From contig NZ_NEFZ01000002.1 of the NCBI RefSeq assembly GCF_002135205.1, forward strand, positions 310,001 through 374,000: a DNA stretch of 64,000 nt, given 5' to 3'. Position 1 is the first letter of the stretch. Each line of letters starts with the position of its first letter. A program made the position numbers and the translations under genes. The notes below the pieces were generated by a model. It did not search any database and was not told the origin of the DNA. It saw nothing but the letters and a program-made list of their open reading frames with translations. This DNA is from Acinetobacter sp. ANC 4204 (GTDB lineage: Bacteria; Pseudomonadota; Gammaproteobacteria; Pseudomonadales; Moraxellaceae). Shown here one piece after another: positions 56,571 to 64,000 of the stretch.

Positions 56571-57108
56571 AATTCTAACTTCAAACTTTAGCTCAGTGCG
56601 ATTACTCAACTTAAAATCATCCCATGTAATCGCCTTAGTGACTTGTAATCGTTATCAAAATTTCATACGTGTTTCGCTCATACTGCTTGCAACTTGGTAA
56701 AAGCATCTTTTTAAAATTTAAGCTTCTTTTTTTAATTTATCTTTATAAACTCTACTTATCCCATTATATCCCCGCACACTATGAGATGATAAAAAGCGTG
56801 TTGTGAGGCTGCTGGATTATTAGACATTCGCCTAATATGATTTAAAAAAATATTAAAATGGCATGCATTATGCTTAATTTCCTTTGTAATATCAGAGGAA
56901 TATAACTATGCCCTAATTCAATGCATTATTAACAAAATATTAAAAATCCCACTTGAGCAGTAAAAGCAATCTCGATTAAGATGCAGACTAAGCTGTAAAA
57001 AAAACACCATAAAAAGAACATCTTTTGCACAGAATAAAGCTTTATCCCAATTCTGACGTTTTTAATAAAAACAATGCAATTGATGCTGCAAACAAAAGGA
57101 GTTTGTAC
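56571..57108. other. Long leader region upstream of gltI
   Basis: 538 bp with a sigma54-type promoter (56859-56874). About 35 bp after it, AGAGGA precedes an ATG CCC TAA (56908-56916), a two-codon start-stop unit within the predicted transcript. The gltI ribosome site AAAAGGAG is at 57094-57101. Confidence 0.55.
56859..56874 (+). promoter_or_regulatory. Sigma54-type promoter of gltIJKL
   Basis: TGGCATGCATTATGCT matches the -24/-12 consensus TGGCACG-N4-TTGCW with the invariant GG and GC at the correct 10-bp spacing and only two mismatches. Transcription would start near 56885, about 225 bp upstream of gltI. Activator site not identified. Confidence 0.6.
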
Positions 57109-58053
57109 ATGACCATGCAACGTAATCTTTCTGCCCTATTTTGTGCAAGTGCACTTGCGCTGAGCCTCAGTGCATGTAGCGATAACAAAGCCCCTGCAAC
57201 AGATGCCGCTAGCACTGGTGCTGATGCTTCACAGTCAGGCACTTTAGATAAGATTAAAAAATCAGGAACCATTGTTTTAGGTTACCGTGATTCTTCCATT
57301 CCATTCTCCTATATCGCAGACAACCCAAACCAACCAGTCGGCTATGCACATGATTTACAGCTCAAAGTGGTTGAAGCTGTTAAACAAAAGCTGAATATGC
57401 CTGATTTAAAAGTTCGCTATAACTTAGTCACTAGCCAAAACCGTATTCCTTTGGTTTCAAATGGTACTGTTGACCTTGAGTGTGGCTCAACCACAAACAA
57501 CAAAGAACGTCAGCAACAAGTAGACTTTTCGGTAGGTTTCTTTGAAGTGGGCTCGCGCTTACTCACTGCGACAAATTCGGGAATCAAAGATTTTGCTGAC
57601 CTAAAAGGCAAGAAGCTTGTGACCACAGCAGGTACAACATCTGAGCGCTATATCCGCCAACATGAAAAAGAACTCGGGATTGGTGAAGTCATTTCTGCTA
57701 AAGACCATGCTGAATCTTTCTTGATGCTGCAAAGTGGTCGTGCTGCTGCGTTTATGATGGATGATATTTTACTTGCGGGTGAAAAATCAAAAGCCAAAGA
57801 TCCAAACAATTGGCACATTGTCGGTACAGCACCAATTCAAGAAGTCTATGGCTGTATGTTGCGTAAAGGCGACACAGGCTTTAAGCAAGTCGTAGATGAT
57901 GCCATTAAAGCCACCTATAGTTCTGGTGAAATTAACAAGATGTACAACAAATGGTTTGAACAGCCAATTCCACCGAAAAACATTAACCTGAATTTTGCTA
58001 TGTCAGACCAACTTAAAGCCTTAATTGCAAACCCACATGACCGTGATCAGTAA
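57109..58053 (+). CDS. gltI: Glutamate/aspartate ABC transporter substrate-binding protein GltI
   Basis: Periplasmic-binding protein of 314 aa. The start at 57109 has AAAAGGAG 7 bases upstream; the frame upstream to 57025 is not used. A signal sequence ends in a lipobox-like ALSLSAC with Cys near 21, so it may be lipid-anchored. The SBP_bac_3 fold is seen in GTIVLGYRDSSIPFSYI, VDLECGSTTNNKERQQQVDFS, KLVTTAGTTSERYI and NKMYNKWFEQPIPPKNINLNF, the last a GltI-type ending. First gene of gltI-J-K-L; delivers acidic amino acids to the permease. Confidence 0.9.
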   Translation: MTMQRNLSALFCASALALSLSACSDNKAPATDAASTGADASQSGTLDKIKKSGTIVLGYRDSSIPFSYIADNPNQPVGYAHDLQLKVVEAVKQKLNMPDLKVRYNLVTSQNRIPLVSNGTVDLECGSTTNNKERQQQVDFSVGFFEVGSRLLTATNSGIKDFADLKGKKLVTTAGTTSERYIRQHEKELGIGEVISAKDHAESFLMLQSGRAAAFMMDDILLAGEKSKAKDPNNWHIVGTAPIQEVYGCMLRKGDTGFKQVVDDAIKATYSSGEINKMYNKWFEQPIPPKNINLNFAMSDQLKALIANPHDRDQ

Positions 58054-58121
58054 TAGATAAACGAGAAATTAATGTTCACTCAGGCAAAGTTTCTTTGCCT
58101 GACCTATTTTAGGGGATTGTC

Positions 58122-58865
58122 ATGAATTATAGCTGGAACTGGGGCGTCCTTTGGCAATCCACAGGCGTCGGAGATAGCACCTATCTCAGTTGGATTTTGA
58201 TTGGTTTAGGCTGGCTATTTGTTATTGCTATTGTGGCTTGGAGCATTGCCATGGTGCTTGGAAGCATTCTCGGCATTATGCGAACGCTTCCGAATAAAAC
58301 TGCTCGTGCCATCGGCACAGCTTATGTCACCATTTTCCGTAATGTACCACTCTTGATCCAATTGTTTATTTGGTTCTATGTAGTTCCAAACTTCCTACCA
58401 GGGCCAATCAAATCATGGTGGATCAATGATTTAAGTGCGGGTACAACTGCGCTCATTTCAGCCAGTATCGGTCTTGGACTATTTACTGCAGCACGGGTCT
58501 GCGAGCAAGTCCGCACAGGCATTGAAGCCTTACCTACAGGACAGGTCAATGCAGGTTATGCCATGGGTTTTAGTACTGCACAACTATATCGCTATGTCAT
58601 TTTACCGCAGTCCTTCCGTACGATTTTGCCACCACTGAGTTCAGAGCTGACCAACTGTGTTAAAAATACATCTGTGGCCTCTTTAGTTGGGGTCTCAGAG
58701 ATTATTTCGCAGATGAAAACCATCAGCGAATATACGCAAAACACCATCGAAATCTATACCTATGTCACGCTTATTTTCATCGTTATCAACGTGTGCTTAA
58801 TTACCTTAATGACGCTGCTTGAAAAACGTTTACGTGTCCCAGGTTTAATTGCAGGAGCTAAATAA
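58122..58865 (+). CDS. gltJ: Glutamate/aspartate ABC transporter permease GltJ
   Basis: Inner-membrane permease of 247 aa with five or six helices. It carries the EAA-type loop for the ATPase (VNAGYAMGFSTAQLYRYVILPQSFRTILPPLSSELTN), with the N-terminal NWGVLWQSTGVGDSTYLSW typical of GltJ. It pairs with GltK, whose ATG overlaps the gltJ stop codon by one base (TAATG), so the two are translated in a coupled way. Confidence 0.92.
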   Translation: MNYSWNWGVLWQSTGVGDSTYLSWILIGLGWLFVIAIVAWSIAMVLGSILGIMRTLPNKTARAIGTAYVTIFRNVPLLIQLFIWFYVVPNFLPGPIKSWWINDLSAGTTALISASIGLGLFTAARVCEQVRTGIEALPTGQVNAGYAMGFSTAQLYRYVILPQSFRTILPPLSSELTNCVKNTSVASLVGVSEIISQMKTISEYTQNTIEIYTYVTLIFIVINVCLITLMTLLEKRLRVPGLIAGAK

Positions 58866-59548
58866 TGGAATGGCTCACCGCATTTACCCATGATTTGCAG
58901 TTATCTGCACCTGCCCTATGGCATGGTTTAAGCATCACTTTAAAAGTGGTCATCATCGCCACCATTGGCGGTATTTTCATTGGCACATTGTTGGCACTGA
59001 TGCGTTTGTCTTCTATTCGCATCTTGAATTTAATTGCCCAAGGTTATGTCAATTTATTCCGCTCGATTCCACTCCTATTGGTATTGATGTGGTTCTACTT
59101 TGCTGTACCGTTCATCTACACCACAGTTACGGGAAATTATCTGACCATTGATACCGCTCTGGTCTCCAGTATTGTGGCGTTCATGTTGTTTGAAGCGGCT
59201 TATTTCTCGGAAATTGTCCGTGCAGGGATTCAGTCCATTCCTAGAGGGCAATCTGCCGCAGCTTATGCCCTAGGGATGACCTATGGCCAATCTATGCGCT
59301 TAATTATCCTGCCACAAGCCTTTCGTAAAATGACACCGCTACTGTTACAACAAACCATTATCTTGTTCCAAGACTCAACCATGGTGTACGCCATTGGCTT
59401 ATTGGACTTCTTCCGCACCAACTACGTGCGTGGAGATTTGATGTCTCTATTAACGCAATATATTTTATTTGCAGGCTTGGTGTATTTCACCATCAGTATG
59501 TTAGCCACATATGCAGTAAAACGATTACAAAGGAGGTTAAGCGTATGA
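58865..59548 (+). CDS. gltK: Glutamate/aspartate ABC transporter permease GltK
   Basis: Second permease of 227 aa, of HisM/GltK type: FRSIPLLLVLMWFYF, then SIPRGQSAAAYALGMTYGQSMRLIILPQAFRKMTPLLLQQ as the EAA loop. It starts at the base ending gltJ and its last four bases overlap the ATG of gltL (ATGA), showing a tight operon. Confidence 0.92.
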   Translation: MEWLTAFTHDLQLSAPALWHGLSITLKVVIIATIGGIFIGTLLALMRLSSIRILNLIAQGYVNLFRSIPLLLVLMWFYFAVPFIYTTVTGNYLTIDTALVSSIVAFMLFEAAYFSEIVRAGIQSIPRGQSAAAYALGMTYGQSMRLIILPQAFRKMTPLLLQQTIILFQDSTMVYAIGLLDFFRTNYVRGDLMSLLTQYILFAGLVYFTISMLATYAVKRLQRRLSV

Positions 59549-60288
59549 GCGACCAAAAAGTAATGATTGACCTCCAAAATGTCAGTAAATGGTATGGCGA
59601 TTTTCAAGTTTTAACCGATTGCACAACACAAATTTGCCAAGGTGAAGTAGTGGTAGTCTGTGGCCCATCAGGCTCAGGCAAATCAACCCTGATTAAAACG
59701 GTCAATGGTCTGGAAGCCTTCCAACAAGGTCAGATCACAGTTGACGGTATTCCTATTAACGACCCAAAAACAGACTTAACCAAATTACGTAGTCGCGTGG
59801 GTATGGTGTTTCAGCACTTTGAACTGTTTCCACACTTAAGCATTACGGAAAATTTGACCATTGCCCAAATTAAAGTATTGGGCCGCTCTGAAACTGAAGC
59901 GAAAAAGAAAGGTTTAGGCTATTTAGAACGTGTCGGGCTGAGTGCACATGCTCATAAATTTCCAGCACAACTTTCAGGTGGACAACAACAACGTGTCGCT
60001 ATCGCCCGTGCACTTAGTATGGACCCGATTGCCATGCTGTTTGATGAGCCGACATCTGCGCTTGACCCTGAAATGATTAATGAAGTTCTTGATGTGATGG
60101 TCGAACTGGCACATGAAGGCATGACCATGATGTGTGTCACCCATGAAATGGGTTTTGCCCGCCAAGTGGCGAATCGTGTGCTGTTTATGGATCAAGGTAA
60201 AATTGTCGAAGACTGTAGTAAAGATGAATTCTTTAATACTAAACGTGGGGATCGTGCTCAACAGTTCTTAGACAAGATCTTGCACTAG
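59545..60288 (+). CDS. gltL: Glutamate/aspartate ABC transporter ATP-binding protein GltL
   Basis: ABC ATPase of 247 aa. Walker A GPSGSGKST, Q-loop FQHFELFPHL, signature LSGGQQQRVAIARAL, Walker B AMLFDEPTSALDP and the switch His in CVTHEMGF are all present. It completes the importer with GltI, GltJ and GltK. The operon ends at the hairpin 60313-60344. Confidence 0.95.
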   Translation: MSDQKVMIDLQNVSKWYGDFQVLTDCTTQICQGEVVVVCGPSGSGKSTLIKTVNGLEAFQQGQITVDGIPINDPKTDLTKLRSRVGMVFQHFELFPHLSITENLTIAQIKVLGRSETEAKKKGLGYLERVGLSAHAHKFPAQLSGGQQQRVAIARALSMDPIAMLFDEPTSALDPEMINEVLDVMVELAHEGMTMMCVTHEMGFARQVANRVLFMDQGKIVEDCSKDEFFNTKRGDRAQQFLDKILH

Positions 60289-60312
60289 CATAGAGACGTG
60301 TTATCCCACCTT

Positions 60313-60344
60313 AAAAAAAGCAGGTCAAACGATCTGCTTTTTTT
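60313..60344 (+). terminator. Terminator of gltIJKL
   Basis: A/T-rich stem AAAAAAAGCAGGTC / GATCTGCTTTTTTT (one G-T pair) with loop AAAC. Confidence 0.85.
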
Positions 60345-60355
60345 AAACTTAGATT

Positions 60356-61067
60356 CTAGTCTAAAACCAAACGTGCATTGGTGGCTTGAACAGGACGGTT
60401 ATTCGGATACCCTATCAGCGCAGCGAAGTTTGCGATTTGCTGCGCTGATGCCTATTGTATATCTTCTAAGACCACTCAACGTACACCCTCAGTACACGGT
60501 GGTGTCGTAAGTGAACCATTAAAACGATAGTAGCCATGTGTCGCGGATAAAAATTCATTCGCTCTCAAACTTAACCCTTTCTTTGATTGTCTTTGTTGCC
60601 ATAGCCGTTCCAGTGTTAAATTCTTTTTGCCTGCTTCATACATTACTGCAACCACGGCCAACTCACCTTTTTCAGAAGCATGAACTAAATGTAATTCCAT
60701 GGGAAAACTTTTCCCTTTGATCATATTTTCTGAGGGGCTGTGTAGATGCATTTGCAATAATTGAAATCGTTCACCCTCTAAACTTAAATAACTACCTTGA
60801 TGAAAATTGATTTGTACCGTATGGGGAAGTTGCACAATATCGCTGGCAGAAGTTTTATAGTTAAAATGAAGTGCTGCGAGTTCTGCTGAAATCACACGTT
60901 CTATATTAATAGGTGATTGATTATATCCCGCACATGCTTGATATTGGGGATTCAACTGACTCCAGTGCTTTTTCTGCTTGATAGCCCCAATCTGATGTTA
61001 ACTCACTGGCTGACCAACCCACCACACAGGGAAACCCAAACAATGCTGCTATTATTTTATACTTCAT
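60356..61067 (-). pseudogene. cah: Alpha-carbonic anhydrase, inactivated
   Basis: Reading from ATG 61067: signal-type start MKYKIIAALFGFPCVVGW, then SDWGYQAEK, where a run of five A (60969-60973 on the complement) shifts the frame. With four A, HWSQLNPQYQACAGYNQSPINI continues. Downstream the intact frame shows QMHLHSPSEN and MELHLVHA with the zinc-ligand histidines, and TTPPCTEGVR. There follow an in-frame TGA at 60476-60478, where family members have Trp, and a TAG at 60452-60454. The frame then continues to NNRPVQATNARLVLD and the natural stop at 60356. Three lesions make it a decayed periplasmic carbonic anhydrase; the 159-codon open part alone is not functional in form. Confidence 0.85.
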
Positions 61068-61589
61068 ATTCCTTTATCAAAAAATAGATCTCAAATGATC
61101 CAATATCCCCCATGAATTGACTAGGCTCCAGCAAAACTAAAAATGACATTTCAAACAGATTTTTTCATGTTTTGTTTCAGTGCTGTAAGGATTTAGACAA
61201 AACAAAAATACCTCTTTCGATTAAGCTTTTTATTTATTTTTTTAATCTCGACCCTAAAATTGAAATGATCATATATGACAAAAATTACAATTAATAACAT
61301 TTAGTTATGTGAATTTTCCATCGTTATAAATAAGAAATGAATCTCGATGTAATTCCTAAAACTTTTGGCTTGATTTTAGCCACGCACAATCAAAATGCAG
61401 ACTTTTTGTTATTTGCGTTCCAAAATAGAACAAATTCAGTTCAAATTGAACCCCATACATTTTTCCCAGACTATTTTTTTGCTTTCAGCTCAAATGCATC
61501 CAAATTTTGCAGTAAATATACAACCACATATTTAAAATAAATAAATGTAATATTTTCAGATATTTATAATTAAATCATATTTTCATAAA

Positions 61590-61606
61590 CGCACCAGTAA
61601 GATGCG
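61590..61606. promoter_or_regulatory. NtrC-like binding site, distal
   Basis: CGCACCAGTAAGATGCG resembles the NtrC dyad TGCACCA-N3-TGGTGCA (about 10 of 14). Its centre is 19 bp from the stronger site. Confidence 0.4.
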
Positions 61607-61608
61607 TT

Positions 61609-61625
61609 AACACCATCATGGTGCA
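61609..61625. promoter_or_regulatory. NtrC-like binding site, proximal
   Basis: AACACCATCATGGTGCA matches the NtrC dyad TGCACCA-N3-TGGTGCA at 12 of 14 defined positions and is close to the known E. coli glnA site. It lies about 145 bp before the amtB start, a normal enhancer distance. Confidence 0.6.
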
Positions 61626-61767
61626 TATTAATGCTTTATATCGGGTCTTATTATTTTTAAGCAAAACTTAATCAATATTTCCTTTTTGCTTAGCTCTTCA
61701 CGAAATGACAAGCATCAGTATACTGAGCTTCTTTTTGCAAAATTTTGCACTCAAATGGAACCTAAAC

Positions 61768-62955
61768 ATGCAAAATATTGACTTACTTTTTCTTCTTCTT
61801 GGTGCAGTTTTAGTCCTCGCCATGCATGCAGGTTTTGCTTTTTTAGAACTAGGGACAGTTCGACATAAAAACCAAGTGAATGCCTTAAGTAAAATTTTAA
61901 CGGACTTTTCACTCTCTGCAATTGCCTACTTTTTTGTAGGTTATTACATTTCTTATGGACATCACTTTTTCCATATCGGGGATACTTTAGCAGCGGATCA
62001 TGGCTATAACCTAATGCGCTGCTTCTTCCTGCTCACTTTTGCAGCCGCAATTCCAGCAATCATCTCAGGTGGCATTGCTGAACGTGCCAAGATGCGTTCT
62101 CAAGCTATTGCAACCGTTTTACTAGTAGCTTTGGTTTATCCTTTTTTTGAAGGTATCGCTTGGAATGGCAACTTTGGCTTACAACAATGGTTGCAAAGCA
62201 CTTTCGGTGCAAGTTTCCATGATTTCGCAGGTTCTGTGGTTGTGCATGCTATGGGAGGGTGGATTGCCCTTGCTGCAGTTATTTTACTTGGAGCACGTCA
62301 CGGACGTTATAAAAAGGATGGTCGGGTCAGTGCTCATCCACCCTCTTCTATTCCTTTCCTAGCCTTAGGTTCTTGGATATTAATTGTAGGTTGGTTCGGC
62401 TTTAACGTTATGAGTGCACAACGTTTAGATGCAATTTCAGGACTCGTAGCAATTAACTCCCTCATGGCCATGGTCGGTGGAACATTAGCAGCTAACTTTG
62501 CTGGAAAAGATGACCCAGGTTTCTTACATAATGGTCCTTTGGCAGGTCTTGTTGCAATTTGTGCAGGTTCTGATGTTGTACACCCTATAGGTGCTTTAAT
62601 CATTGGTGCTATTGCAGGACTTATGTTTGTTAAACTCTTCACCTATACGCAAAACAAGCTCAAAGTCGATGATGTACTCGGCGTATGGCCTTTGCACGGC
62701 GTATGTGGCGCATTCGGTGGGCTTGCAGTTGGTGTATTTGGTCAAAAATGGCTTGGTGGCTTAGGTGGGGTAGCTATGATGTCGCAGTTAATTGGTACAT
62801 TGTTGGCAATTGGCATAGCCATGCTTGGAGGACTTGTTGTTTATGGCACTTTAAAAGCCACGATGGGGATTCGTTTAAGTCAAGAAGATGAATTCCGAGG
62901 AGCAGACTTGTCTATTCATAAAATTTCTGCCAACTCTGATGACAGCATGTTCTAA
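61768..62955 (+). CDS. amtB: Ammonium transporter AmtB
   Basis: Amt-family channel of 395 aa with 10-11 helices. Family signatures: LFLLLGAVLVLAMHAGFAFLELG, AAAIPAIISGGIAERAKM, FHDFAGSVVVHAMGGW with the first pore His, and LGVWPLHGVCGAFGGL with the second (twin-His). The ATG at 61768 (MQNIDLLFLLLG) is chosen; the open frame to 61705 gives an unlikely leader. No glnK lies next to it. Nitrogen control is inferred from the NtrC-like sites upstream. It carries ammonium or ammonia into the cell when nitrogen is scarce. Confidence 0.92.
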   Translation: MQNIDLLFLLLGAVLVLAMHAGFAFLELGTVRHKNQVNALSKILTDFSLSAIAYFFVGYYISYGHHFFHIGDTLAADHGYNLMRCFFLLTFAAAIPAIISGGIAERAKMRSQAIATVLLVALVYPFFEGIAWNGNFGLQQWLQSTFGASFHDFAGSVVVHAMGGWIALAAVILLGARHGRYKKDGRVSAHPPSSIPFLALGSWILIVGWFGFNVMSAQRLDAISGLVAINSLMAMVGGTLAANFAGKDDPGFLHNGPLAGLVAICAGSDVVHPIGALIIGAIAGLMFVKLFTYTQNKLKVDDVLGVWPLHGVCGAFGGLAVGVFGQKWLGGLGGVAMMSQLIGTLLAIGIAMLGGLVVYGTLKATMGIRLSQEDEFRGADLSIHKISANSDDSMF

Positions 62956-62974
62956 AATCATGTTCAATTTCAAC

Positions 62975-62998
62975 GCGACCCTTATGGGTCGCTTTTTT
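62975..62998 (+). terminator. Terminator after amtB
   Basis: Perfect stem GCGACCC / GGGTCGC with loop TTAT and six T. Confidence 0.9.
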
Positions 62999-63008
62999 AT
63001 TCTCTGAT

Positions 63009-63710
63009 TTAAACGTCAGTCATTGCTGTTAAATGCTTAAAAATCTCAGACAATGCCGTAATCTGTGGGGCATTTATTGTTACCAATGGTTGATGAAAGC
63101 CTGATAACCACAGGGCTTGCATTCCTGCCTGCTGTGCACCGTGTACATCATTAATCGGATGATCCCCAACAAATAAGCACTGCTCAACTTCAACATGTAA
63201 TTGTTGTGCCGTATCAATAAAAATATCTGGCTTTGGTTTAGCTTGTCCAAATAGCCCAGAAGTATTGATCACATCAAAATAATGCGCAAAGCCCAAGCCA
63301 TTTAATATAGACAAGCGTGTTGCATGACCACCATTTGAAATAATCGCAAGTTTATATCCCGCTTGCTTTAAATGGGTCAACGTTTGTTCAGCATCGGGCA
63401 TTGCCACAGCACAGCGACCAAATTGTTCAAACCAAAAATTACTTAAGTCATTCAAATCAGGAGCTGAATTCCAACTAAGCTCCTGTAGCAAAGCATAAGC
63501 CACTGAAGCACCAATACTTGTGTGGGTTAAATGTTCTTTTAAGGGATAGCCCCCATTGTCTATACGATTGACGATAGTCGCTATCTGTACAACATTTACA
63601 CTTTGTAATTGTACGTGATAATAATCCGCAAGCTGTTGGCTAAACGCAGCAACACTGCGTCCACGGTGGGTTAAGGTATTATCTAGATCAAATAAAACTG
63701 CACGTATCAC
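63009..63710 (-). CDS. HAD-superfamily hydrolase
   Basis: Phosphatase-like enzyme of about 233 aa. Motif I AVLFDLDNTLTHRG with the nucleophile and acid/base Asp pair, motif II IISNGG, motif III Lys in GQAKPKPDIF, and motif IV FVGDHPINDVHGAQQAG are all present, with a helical cap between I and II. It belongs to the subfamily of phosphoglycolate- or nucleotide-type phosphatases. The frame begins at a TTG at 63725; the GTG at 63710, preceded by GGGAA at about 8 bases, fits a normal N-terminus (VIRAVLFDLDNTL) and is preferred. Confidence 0.82.
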   Translation of the reverse strand: MIRAVLFDLDNTLTHRGRSVAAFSQQLADYYHVQLQSVNVVQIATIVNRIDNGGYPLKEHLTHTSIGASVAYALLQELSWNSAPDLNDLSNFWFEQFGRCAVAMPDAEQTLTHLKQAGYKLAIISNGGHATRLSILNGLGFAHYFDVINTSGLFGQAKPKPDIFIDTAQQLHVEVEQCLFVGDHPINDVHGAQQAGMQALWLSGFHQPLVTINAPQITALSEIFKHLTAMTDV

Positions 63711-63890
63711 GCTGTCTTTTCCCAATATTGTTTAGACTCAACCTAACATCGAATTGCTTCACCACTTTAGCCTTAAATGAATAAGTAAATCACTGATTTT
63801 GCTAAAAGCGATGAAAGACCAAAACCGTTAAGCCTGCTTTAAGCTAACACTGTTGGAATAGCAACTTATTTTTATTTTACGGCGTATCTT

Positions 63891-64000
63891 GTGTCAGATC
63901 AGCAACGTTTTTTTCTACTTCAGTTTTTTATTTTGACACTTGGTTTTTCCATTTTATGGCTCCTCTTTCCAGTGGCAGGAACATTAGATTTACACCTGAT
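63891..64000 (+). CDS. Start of a membrane protein, cut by the window end
   Basis: GTG-initiated frame of 36 complete codons, still open at the window end. It gives SDQQRFFLLQFFILTLGFSI then WLLFPVAGTLDLHL, a first membrane helix followed by a short loop. The 'VAGTLDLHL' N-terminus fits PAP2-type phosphatases I recall from Acinetobacter, but the fragment is too short to settle the family. Confidence 0.4.
   Translation, partial: MSDQQRFFLLQFFILTLGFSILWLLFPVAGTLDLHL

Larger units (their letters stand above)
61068..61767. other. A/T-rich control region upstream of amtB
   Basis: 700 bp with two tandem NtrC-like sites near 61590-61625 and nothing else I can support. An open frame at 61337-61540 has no ribosome site and is A/T-driven; not called. 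A -12-like TTTTTGCA (61734-61739) with TGA in place of TGG at -24 is the only correctly spaced sigma54 candidate and is weak. Confidence 0.5.

Noticed and set aside
60413..60453. Inverted repeat around GCTGCGCTGA near the end of the carbonic anhydrase pseudogene
   Set aside because: It lies inside the former coding frame, has no T run, and is explained by Ala/Gln codon repetition.
61337..61540. 67-codon frame in the amtB control region
   Set aside because: No ribosome site, composition follows the A/T-rich background, and it sits in a regulatory gap.
61619..61636. Sigma54-like TGGTGCATATTAATGCT overlapping the proximal NtrC-like site
   Set aside because: The interval between GG and GC is 11 bp instead of the strict 10, and the GG belongs to the NtrC dyad itself.
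1..64000. Prophage, integrative element, toxin-antitoxin pair or classical defence island
   Set aside because: No integrase, capsid, portal, restriction enzyme, Cas or recognised antitoxin gene was found; the only mobile element is the single IS.

Overview
This window is chromosomal DNA from a gammaproteobacterium, most likely Acinetobacter (Moraxellaceae). The support is the low G+C content with A/T-rich intergenes, a complete Pil-Chp chemosensory cluster, a Val/Asp tRNA array, a leaderless ElsL-type YkuD protein, and the protein sequences as I know the families. I ran no search, so family names rest on recognised motifs and the species is not assigned.

Layout. 0-9.2 kb: nitroreductase, Bcr/CflA-type MFS pump, FUSC membrane protein, YcxB-like protein, a large PepSY/flavodoxin/FNR reductase behind a Fur-box-like site, a YdcF-type protein and a DUF2750 protein. 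9.24-10.4 kb: ten tRNA genes (five Val-UAC, five Asp-GUC) behind a perfect consensus sigma70 promoter. 10.7-14.1 kb: elsL-like, ybaN-like, DUF1853, an entericidin-like small lipoprotein and dapE. 14.1-22.7 kb: twitching chemosensory operon pilG-pilH-pilI-pilJ-chpA-chpC on the minus strand. 23-25.9 kb: a secreted coiled-coil protein and proS. 25.9-31.8 kb: four tandem exported proteins sharing a short N-terminal motif (DUF6160/Fil-like). 32-37.7 kb: dcd, a LysE exporter, a degraded stretch with a TRAP-permease-like tail, mrp, a small secreted protein, an LEA-like repeat protein and a HEPN-like protein. 37.8-38.65 kb: an IS5-family insertion sequence with a split transposase. 38.9-46.6 kb: metG, a very A/T-rich orphan gene with a Cys/His zinc-type motif, an exported metallo-beta-lactamase-fold hydrolase, a second LysE exporter, oleate hydratase and a DIP1984 protein. 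46.7-50.9 kb: small lipoprotein, a palindrome-rich intergene and a TetR/EmrB/EmrA-type efflux operon with a likely operator. 51-56.6 kb: PLP enzyme, HI0933-type flavoprotein, small membrane proteins and a mechanosensitive channel. 56.6-60.3 kb: acidic amino-acid ABC transporter gltIJKL behind a sigma54-type promoter. 60.3-64 kb: an alpha-carbonic anhydrase pseudogene with three lesions, an ammonium transporter behind two tandem NtrC-like sites, a HAD hydrolase and the start of a membrane protein.

Most of the window is ordinary core genome. Parts that deserve a second look are the four-gene exported cluster with bacteriocin-leader-like mature N-termini and paired-cysteine loops, the A/T-rich Cys/His gene at 41.1 kb, the nitrogen-control elements upstream of gltI and amtB, the structured intergene at 47.2 kb, and the decaying loci (carbonic anhydrase, TRAP remnant, IS5).
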